Source: Kitasatospora purpeofusca
Lineage (GTDB): Bacteria > Actinomycetota > Actinomycetes > Streptomycetales > Streptomycetaceae
Assembly (NCBI RefSeq): GCF_000718025.1
Contig: NZ_JODS01000022.1
Coordinates: forward strand, 164,810 to 228,809
Length of the DNA stretch: 64,000 nucleotides
Direction: 5' to 3'
Under the pieces are notes generated by a model. That model had not been told where the DNA came from. It searched no databases and saw nothing but the letters and a program-made list of their open reading frames with translations. The position numbers and the translations under genes were made by a program. Of the stretch, positions 58,772 to 64,000 are shown piece by piece. Numbering within the stretch: the stretch's first letter is position 1; every line of letters begins with the position of its first letter.

Positions 58772-59917
58772 ATGGCAACAACCACCCTCACCGGACCGCG
58801 CCCCACCCCGCGGACCGGGCCCCTCACCGGCTTCACGATCGGGGTGACCGCCGCCCGCCGCCGCGACGAGCTGACCGCGCTGCTCACCCGGCGCGGCGCC
58901 CAGGTCGTCGAGGCGCCGGTGCTGCGGATCATGCCGCTCGCCGACGACCTCGCACTGCGCCGGGCCACCGAGTCCTGCCTGACCGGGCCGCTCGACTACG
59001 TGGTCGCCACCACCGGCGTCGGCTGGCGCGGCTGGATGAGCGCCGCCGAGGGCTGGGGCCGGGGTGCCGCCCTCGCCGACGCGTGCCGGCGGGCCGTCGT
59101 CCTCACCCGGGGCCCCAAGGCCACCGGTGCCGTCCGGGCCAGCGGCCTCGGCGAGGGCTTCTCCCCCGGCTCCGAGGCCACCGACGAACTGCTGACCTGG
59201 CTGCTCGCCCGCCCGCTGGCCGGCCGACGGATCGCCGTCCAGGAACACGGTGTGCGGCTCGACGACTTCGCGGCCGCGCTGCGCGAACGCGGCGCGGAGG
59301 TGATCTCCGTCCCGGTCTACCGCTGGGCCCCGCCGGACGACCCGGCCCCGGTGCGGCGGCTGGTCGAACAGACCGTCCGCCGCCAGGTCCACGCCCTCGC
59401 CTTCACCAGCGCCCCCGCGGTCAGCGCGTTCGTCGAGACGGCCGCCGCCGACGGCCTGCGCGACGCGCTGCTGGACGCGCTGCGCGGTGACGTCCTGCCG
59501 GTCTGCGTCGGCGCGCTCTGCGCCCGGCCGTTCGCCGACCTCGGCCTGCCCGTGGAATTCCCCGAGCGCGGCCGGCTCGGCTCGCTGGTCCGGCTGCTCG
59601 CGGAGACCCTGCCGAGCCGGGGCCGCCGCGAACTCGACCTGGGGAGCACCCGGTTGACCCTCCAGGGGAACGCCGCCCTGGTCGACGGGGAGAGCCGGCT
59701 GCTCAGCCCGCGCGGCGCCGCCGTGCTGCGCGCGCTCGCCGAACGCCCCGGGCATGTGCTCAGCCGCGCCGACCTGCTGCGCACGGCCTGGCCGGACGCG
59801 GCCGCCGACGAGCACGCCGTGGAGGCGGCGGTCGGGCGGCTGCGGGCGGCACTCGGGCCGCACGGGAAGCTGATCCGCACCGTGCCCAAGCGCGGCTACC
59901 GGCTGGCGGCGGCCTGA
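58772..59917 (+). CDS. nnaR: NnaR-type regulator (uroporphyrinogen-III synthase domain plus winged helix)
   Basis: A 381-residue protein. Residues about 18-275 form a HemD-like (uroporphyrinogen-III synthase) domain: GFTIGVTAARRRDELTALLT, DYVVATTGVGWRGWM, RRIAVQEHGVRLDDFAAAL, ALAFTSAPAVSAFVE. Residues about 290-381 are an OmpR-type winged helix: LLSPRGAAVLRALAERPGHV, ADLLRTAWPDAAADEHAVEA and VGRLRAALGPHGKLIRTV. This two-domain build is that of NnaR, which acts with GlnR on nitrate/nitrite genes in Streptomyces (family knowledge). Divergent position to nirB supports the call. No clear ribosome site precedes ATG 58772. The stop overlaps the next start (TGATG). Confidence 0.9.
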   Translation: MATTTLTGPRPTPRTGPLTGFTIGVTAARRRDELTALLTRRGAQVVEAPVLRIMPLADDLALRRATESCLTGPLDYVVATTGVGWRGWMSAAEGWGRGAALADACRRAVVLTRGPKATGAVRASGLGEGFSPGSEATDELLTWLLARPLAGRRIAVQEHGVRLDDFAAALRERGAEVISVPVYRWAPPDDPAPVRRLVEQTVRRQVHALAFTSAPAVSAFVETAAADGLRDALLDALRGDVLPVCVGALCARPFADLGLPVEFPERGRLGSLVRLLAETLPSRGRRELDLGSTRLTLQGNAALVDGESRLLSPRGAAVLRALAERPGHVLSRADLLRTAWPDAAADEHAVEAAVGRLRAALGPHGKLIRTVPKRGYRLAAA

Positions 59918-60675
59918 TGGGGGCGGGGCTTGCAGGGGTGCGTCCTCCCTCGGACGGGAGCCGGCCGGTCCTGCTCGCGGTCGCGCACGGCAGCCGCTCC
60001 GCCGCCGGAGTCGCCGCGAACCGGGCGCTGCTGCGCCGGGTCCGGACGCTGCGCCCGGGCCTCGACGTCCGCTGCTGCTTCCTGGACCTCGCCCGGCCCT
60101 CCCTCCCGGAGGCACTGGCCGCCCTCGACGGGCGGGCCGCCGTGCTGGTCCCGCTGCTGCTCGGCGGCGGCTACCACCTGCGGGTGGACCTGCCCGGCGC
60201 GCTCGCCGCCGCCGGACTGACCCGCCTTCCGCTCGCCCGGGCGCTCGGCCCCCACCCGCTGCTGGCCGCCGCGCTCGCCGAACGCCTCGCCGCGGCCGGT
60301 CGCCCGGCCGGCGCGGGGCCGGTGGTCCTCGCGGCCGCCGGCTCCTCCGACCCGGCCGCCAACGCCGACACCGCGCGGACGGCCGAGCTGCTCGCCGAAC
60401 GCCTCGGCGACGGCAACCCGGTCGTCCCCGCCTACCTGTCCGCCGCCCGCCCGACCCCGCAGGAGGCGGTCGCCGCCCTGCACACCGCCGGCCACCGCCA
60501 CGTCGCCGTCGCCACCCATCTGCTCGCGCCCGGCTTCTTCGCCGACCGCGCCGCCGCCACCGGCGCCCGCTGGACGAGCGCCCCGCTCGGCATCCACGAG
60601 GCGCTCGCCCGGCTGGTCGCCCTGCGCTACGACGAGGCCCGGGCCCGGGTCGAACCACTCGCCGTCGCCCGCTGA
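59917..60675 (+). CDS. Sirohydrochlorin chelatase-like protein (CbiX/SirB family)
   Basis: A 252-residue two-lobed chelatase: LLAVAHGSRSAAGVAANRAL with the metal-binding His in lobe 1, VLVPLLLGGGYHLRVDLPGA with the second His, and lobe 2 with VVLAAAGSSDPAANADTAR and VAVATHLLAPGFFADR. The enzyme inserts iron into sirohydrochlorin to give siroheme, the cofactor of NirB, which explains its place in this group. ATG 59917 overlaps the nnaR stop. A cobalt-inserting role cannot be excluded. Confidence 0.9.
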   Translation: MGAGLAGVRPPSDGSRPVLLAVAHGSRSAAGVAANRALLRRVRTLRPGLDVRCCFLDLARPSLPEALAALDGRAAVLVPLLLGGGYHLRVDLPGALAAAGLTRLPLARALGPHPLLAAALAERLAAAGRPAGAGPVVLAAAGSSDPAANADTARTAELLAERLGDGNPVVPAYLSAARPTPQEAVAALHTAGHRHVAVATHLLAPGFFADRAAATGARWTSAPLGIHEALARLVALRYDEARARVEPLAVAR

Positions 60676-60708
60676 CCGTCCGGCTGGCGGTCGGCCGTCG
60701 GGGAACCG

Positions 60709-61257
60709 TCAGGCGCGCCGCCGCCGGTGGTACGCGTACGTCAGCGCGAGGATCAGCGGCCCCCAGAGCACGAACAGCCCGCTCACCACCGTGGCCAGCG
60801 CCCGCCACCAGCCGTTGACGAACCCGACCTCGTGGAAACCCGCGAGCTCGAAGGTGGTGAGGACCCACTGCACGGTCAACGCCGTGAACGCGCCGCCCGC
60901 CACCGTCCCGGCGGCAACCACGAGCCAGGCGGGCGCCCGCTCGCCCCACGGCCGGACCAGCCCGGCGCAGAGCAGCGCGAAGGCCTCGGAGAGCAGGCTC
61001 AGCGTGAGGACGTAGGGCACCGTCACCCAGAGCGGGAGGTCCTCGCGCGGCATGTCCATCCCCATCTGGAACCCGAACCCGAACGGCAGCCTCCACAGGC
61101 ACACCGGCAGGGCGAGCAGGGGCAGCGCCCGTGCGGTGCGCAGCGCCCAGACGGGGACGGGCCGTTCGGTGGTCGGGTTCGCCGCACCCGTGGTCGCCGT
61201 ACTCGGGGTCGTCGCACTCGGGGCCGTCGCGCTGGTGGTCATGTCCGTCGTGGTCAT
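60709..61257 (-). CDS. Membrane protein with four spans, unknown function
   Basis: A 182-residue protein from ATG 61257, with GGAGGGTGGGG upstream; a longer frame exists but only adds a Pro/Gly-rich leader. A Thr/Ala-rich cytoplasmic head (1-35) leads to four hydrophobic segments (ARALPLLALPVCLWRLPFGF, VTVPYVLTLSLLSEAFALLC, LVVAAGTVAGGAFTALTVQW, ALATVVSGLFVLWGPLILAL) and a basic end YHRRRRA. FQMGMDMPREDLPLW is an extracellular or loop motif. I do not recognise the family. It converges on the chelatase gene with only 33 bp between. Confidence 0.72.
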   Translation of the reverse strand: MTTTDMTTSATAPSATTPSTATTGAANPTTERPVPVWALRTARALPLLALPVCLWRLPFGFGFQMGMDMPREDLPLWVTVPYVLTLSLLSEAFALLCAGLVRPWGERAPAWLVVAAGTVAGGAFTALTVQWVLTTFELAGFHEVGFVNGWWRALATVVSGLFVLWGPLILALTYAYHRRRRA

Positions 61258-61472
61258 GTCCCCACCCTCCGCCCCTGCCGGTCCCCCCGGGATCGTGCGC
61301 GGGCCCGATCCCCCTCCCCCGCCAGGGGGAGGCCCGTCCCCCGGCCTCCCCCGGGCTGTCGACCTCCTCACACCCGGCGCCCAATCCCCCACCGCGCTCT
61401 CCCCGCCCCCTAGGGTGATCTTCCTCGGCACGGACTCGGCACGGACTCGGACCGGACGATGGGGTGGAGCAG

Positions 61473-62987
61473 ATGAGCATGTCCCTCACGGCACATCAGC
61501 TGATCGGACTGCTGGTCGACCCCGGCTCCTTCGTGAGCTGGGACGATCCGGTGACCACCGAGCCTCGCGACGCCGAGTACCGGGCGAGTCTGACCCGCGC
61601 CCGGGAGCGGACCGGCATCGACGAGGCGGTCGTCACCGGCATCGGCCGGATCGGCGGGGGACAAGCGGCCCTGATCGCCTCCGAGTTCGGCTTCCTCGGC
61701 GGGTCGATCGGCGTGGCCACGGCCGAACGGATCACCCGGGCCGTCGAACAGGCCACCGCCGCCCGGCTCCCGCTGATCGCCCTCCCGGTCTCCGGTGGCA
61801 CCCGGATGCAGGAGGGGTCGGCGGCGTTCCTGTGCATGCTGCGGATCACCGCGGCCGTCCAGGCCCACCGGGCGGCCGGACTGCCGTACCTCACCTATCT
61901 GCGCAACCCCACCATGGGCGGGGTTTTCGCCTCCTGGGGCACCCTCGGGCACCTGGTGTTCGCCCAGCCGGGGGCCCGCCTGGGCTTCCTCGGCCCGCGC
62001 GTGTACGAGGAACTGCGGGGCGTCCAGCTGCCGGCCGACGTGCAGCGCGCCGAGACGCTCGCCGAACGCGGCCTGGTGGACGCGGTGGTCGCGCCCGAGG
62101 AACTGCGGGAGGTACTGCGCCGCTCGCTGTCCGTACTCACCCGCCGCGCCCTGCCCTCCCCTTCTCCTTCCTCTTCCTCCGTTCCTCCGGCTCCCGTCCC
62201 CCCGACCCCCGCCGAACGGCCCGACGCCTGGGAGGCCGTCCTCCGCACCCGGCACCCTGACCGCCCCGGCACCCGCGAACTGCTGCGCCGCACCACCGAG
62301 GAACTCGTCCTCCTCGACTCCCCGGGCGGCCGCGACGGAGCCCTGGTCCGGGCCCTCGCCGTGCTGGACGGCCAACCCGCCGTGGTCGTCGGCCAGCAGC
62401 GCCGGGCCGGCGCCCAGGAACGCCCCTTCACCGCCGCCGACCTGCGCTCCGTCCGCCGCACCGCCCGGTTCGCCGAACAGCTCGGTCTCCCCCTCGTCAC
62501 CGTCGTCGACACGGCGGGCGCCGAACTCTCCGTCCAGGCGGAGCTGGACGGCGTGGCCGTGGAGATCGCCCACTGCCTCACCACCCTCCTCTCCCTGCGC
62601 ACGCCCGTTCTCGCCGTGCTGCTCGGCCAGGGCTCCGGCGGCGGCGCGCTCGCCCTCCTCCCCGCCGACCGCGTCCTCGCCGCGGACAACGCCTGGCTCG
62701 CCCCGCTCCCCCCGGAGGGCGCCTCCGCGATCGTCCACCGGGACGGCTCGCACGCCCCCGAGCTGGCCCGCGCCCAGGGCATCGGCGCCCACGACCTCGC
62801 CGCCGTCGGCCTGGTCGACACCGTGATCCCCGAACTTCCCGACGCCGCCGACGAGCCCGCCGCCTTCTGCGCCCGCCTCGGCCACGCCGTCTCCACCGCC
62901 CTCGCGACCCTCACGGCCACCCCCACCTCCGAGCGCCTCGCCGCCCGCACCACCCGCCACCGCCGCCTGGGCGACCTCGTCGTCTGA
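61473..62987 (+). CDS. Fused acetyl-CoA carboxylase carboxyltransferase (AccD-AccA type)
   Basis: A 504-residue protein with two crotonase-fold halves. The first, AccD-like, has IGRIGGGQAALIASEFGFLG, LPVSGGTRMQEGS and PTMGGVFASWG. The second, AccA-like, has GQGSGGGALALLPADRVLAA and APLPPEGASAIVHRD. A Ser/Pro linker (about 225-245) joins them. The N-terminal zinc ribbon of AccD is absent. Together the halves transfer carboxyl from biotin to an acyl-CoA; acetyl-CoA is likely but other acyl-CoAs are possible. ATG 61473 is chosen because GGTGGAG lies 6 nt upstream; GTG 61464 is the alternative. Confidence 0.88.
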   Translation: MSMSLTAHQLIGLLVDPGSFVSWDDPVTTEPRDAEYRASLTRARERTGIDEAVVTGIGRIGGGQAALIASEFGFLGGSIGVATAERITRAVEQATAARLPLIALPVSGGTRMQEGSAAFLCMLRITAAVQAHRAAGLPYLTYLRNPTMGGVFASWGTLGHLVFAQPGARLGFLGPRVYEELRGVQLPADVQRAETLAERGLVDAVVAPEELREVLRRSLSVLTRRALPSPSPSSSSVPPAPVPPTPAERPDAWEAVLRTRHPDRPGTRELLRRTTEELVLLDSPGGRDGALVRALAVLDGQPAVVVGQQRRAGAQERPFTAADLRSVRRTARFAEQLGLPLVTVVDTAGAELSVQAELDGVAVEIAHCLTTLLSLRTPVLAVLLGQGSGGGALALLPADRVLAADNAWLAPLPPEGASAIVHRDGSHAPELARAQGIGAHDLAAVGLVDTVIPELPDAADEPAAFCARLGHAVSTALATLTATPTSERLAARTTRHRRLGDLVV

Positions 62988-62998
62988 GGACCGAGGCC

Positions 62999-63078
62999 GG
63001 GCTCCGGAGGCGGCGGGCTCCGAGGAGGACGGGCTCCGAAGGCGGCGGGCTTCGAGGAACGCAGGCTTCGAACCGTGG
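62999..63078. repeat. 16-bp tandem repeat, five units
   Basis: Units start with gggctccg or gggcttcg at 62999, 63015, 63031, 63047 and aggcttcg at 63063, each followed by an 8-nt gag/gaggc-like spacer. The repeats directly follow the carboxyltransferase stop codon. Confidence 0.8.
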
Positions 63079-63287
63079 CCCTGTGGTCCCGGTCTCAGAT
63101 CAACGGCGACGTGGCGTGCCGACGGCACGGCCCTGGGTGACGGGGGCGGCGTTCAAACGGTGAGTGCGCTCACAAGGAATCCGTCGGCACGACGGCCGGT
63201 AGTGCTCACGGCCGGTGCGGTGCGGACGCGGGATCGGCGCAGGTCAGAAGCGCCCGCGAGCGGCCTTCGAATCGACGGCGCGCGAGA

Positions 63288-63312
63288 CCGCTACGACGCG
63301 GCGTCGTAGCGG
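63288..63312 (+). promoter_or_regulatory. Hairpin in leader of lysozyme-like gene
   Basis: ccgctacgacg-cgg-cgtcgtagcgg: an 11-bp perfect stem with a 3-nt loop, about 195 bp before the start codon. It could be a leader element or a terminator of a transcript from upstream. Confidence 0.45.
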
Positions 63313-63506
63313 AGGGGTCTTGGCGATGGCCGATCCCGTCTGCCAACAATGGCTCTCGTCGCCAGCCGTACCCGGTACCTGTCCCACCGGAGTACGGCTC
63401 TTCACGAACTACTGCCGATGCGCGCCCCGCGACCGTTACGGCCCCTGTCCGGCCACGGTCCGGGCGGGGCGAGCACCGGCCCAACCTGATTGAGGTCTTG
63501 TTCTTC

Positions 63507-63902
63507 ATGCCCACTTTCAAGCTTCGTATGCGTACCTCGGCTGCTCTTCTCGCCGGTGCCGCCGGTCTGACCGCCATCGGCGCCGGTGTCATGCCGGCCA
63601 CCGCGTCCGCCGCGACCGCCTCCCCGCAGGCCATCGCCGCGCAGATCGTGCCGGCGAACCAGCTCTCCTCGTTCAGCCAGATCATCTCCCACGAGTCCAG
63701 CTGGAACGTGACCGCGACCAACCCGAGCTCGGGTGCGTACGGCCTGGCGCAGGCGCTGCCGGGTTCCAAGATGGCCACCCACGGCTCGGACTGGAAGACC
63801 AACGCCACCACCCAGATCCGCTGGGCGCTGGACTACATGAACAGCCGCTACGGCAGCCCGAACGCCGCCTGGACCTTCTGGCAGAACCACCACTGGTACT
63901 AA
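63507..63902 (+). CDS. Secreted lysozyme-like / transglycosylase-fold protein
   Basis: A 131-residue exported protein. The signal peptide ends near ATASAATA. The mature domain (about 45-131) reads FSQIISHESSWNVTATNPSS, then GAYGLAQALPGSKMATHGSD and a tail DYMNSRYGSPNAAWTFWQNH. The Glu in HESSWN is at the catalytic position of the lytic transglycosylase/goose-lysozyme-like fold seen in aggregation-promoting-factor-type proteins. It likely cuts peptidoglycan glycan chains during growth or germination. ATG 63507 has GAGGT upstream; ATG 63528 is an alternative. The IS element begins right after its TAA stop. Confidence 0.85.
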   Translation: MPTFKLRMRTSAALLAGAAGLTAIGAGVMPATASAATASPQAIAAQIVPANQLSSFSQIISHESSWNVTATNPSSGAYGLAQALPGSKMATHGSDWKTNATTQIRWALDYMNSRYGSPNAAWTFWQNHHWY

Positions 63903-64000
63903 GACCGTGTCCTATGTGGTGAAGGCTCGTTGATCGAGGCATGGGGCGGGGTACGTGGAGTTGGATCGTTCCGGACGGGTTGTGGGAGTTGGCGAAGCCG
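63903..64000 (+). mobile_element. Left end of IS5-type insertion sequence (truncated by window)
   Basis: The sequence gaccgtgtcctatgtggtga directly after the lysozyme-like stop looks like the terminal repeat of a streptomycete IS5-family element, followed 37 bp later by a transposase start. The right end lies outside the window, so terminal repeat and target duplication could not be confirmed. Confidence 0.65.
63941..64000 (+). CDS. IS5-family transposase, first 20 residues
   Basis: An ATG at 63941 opens MGRGTWSWIVPDGLWELAKP, still open at the window edge. W-S-W-I-V-P-D-x-L-W-E is the usual start of the DUF4096-type first frame of IS5-family transposases in actinobacteria. In these elements the second frame is often made by frameshifting; this cannot be seen here. 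Confidence 0.75.
   Translation, partial: MGRGTWSWIVPDGLWELAKP

Larger units (their letters stand above)
62988..63506. other. 519-bp intergenic region with tandem repeat and hairpin
   Basis: No gene is supported. It contains a 16-bp tandem repeat (62999-63078) and a perfect 11-bp hairpin (63288-63312), and must carry the promoter and leader of the secreted lysozyme-like gene. The leader was checked for a c-di-AMP (ydaO) riboswitch consensus, which was not recognised. Confidence 0.5.

Noticed and set aside
63040..63506. c-di-AMP (ydaO) riboswitch before the lysozyme-like gene
   Set aside because: Such genes often have one, but the conserved segments of that riboswitch were not found in the leader.

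Overview
The window is very GC-rich chromosomal DNA with strong third-position G/C bias, GTG starts, 4-nt ATGA/GTGA gene overlaps and long GC hairpin terminators. Gene content (class F-type sortase, conservon-like roadblock proteins, NnaR-type regulator of nitrite reductase, poly-Ala/Gly lipoproteins) points to the actinobacterial family Streptomycetaceae (Streptomyces or Kitasatospora). No rRNA, tRNA or CRISPR array was seen.

Layout. (1) 1-9907, minus strand: one end of a nonribosomal peptide cluster. From its 5' end it encodes an EntS-like MFS exporter, a free-standing condensation domain, a C-A-T module, an acyl-CoA dehydrogenase, a free A-T protein and the start of another adenylation protein that leaves the window. 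(2) 10290-21947: envelope and secreted functions. These are a lipoprotein, an FMN/F420-binding small oxidase-like protein, a Lys/Glu/Ser/Gly-rich surface protein with its sortase, an O-methyltransferase-like protein, a beta-helix protein, endonuclease IV, a lamin-tail secreted protein, an MMPL transporter and a secreted sphingomyelinase-type phosphodiesterase behind a PHO-box-like sequence. (3) 21979-33866: SNF2 helicase with a small tail protein, FAD monooxygenase, two small proteins, a two-glycosyltransferase plus SGNH-hydrolase group, an unknown protein and a tandem Nudix protein. (4) 34024-37250: an operon of three roadblock/LC7 proteins and one DUF4388-like protein without the kinase or GTPase of a full conservon, bordered by two tandem-repeat arrays. 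(5) 37251-45983: AlkB-like dioxygenase, nucleotidyltransferase, a 161-bp MITE, a sugar ABC operon with divergent IclR regulator, two hydrolases, and four copies of a dispersed hairpin-rich repeat. (6) 46007-50731: a 1574-residue caspase / GHKL (Hsp90-like) ATPase / repeat protein, the best candidate in the window for a poorly described conflict or programmed-death system. (7) 50869-53979: membrane protein, universal stress protein, TetR regulator, secreted binding protein. (8) 54036-60675: assimilatory nitrite reduction: narK-nirD-nirB facing nnaR and a sirohydrochlorin chelatase-like gene, so transporter, enzyme, siroheme supply and regulator lie together. (9) 60709-64000: membrane protein, fused acyl-CoA carboxyltransferase, secreted lysozyme-like protein and the left end of an IS5-type insertion sequence.

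The minus-strand NRPS genes look like one transcription unit, as do the roadblock, sugar ABC and nir groups, because of overlapping stop/start codons or short gaps. All functional calls rest on motif reading by eye; no database search was run.
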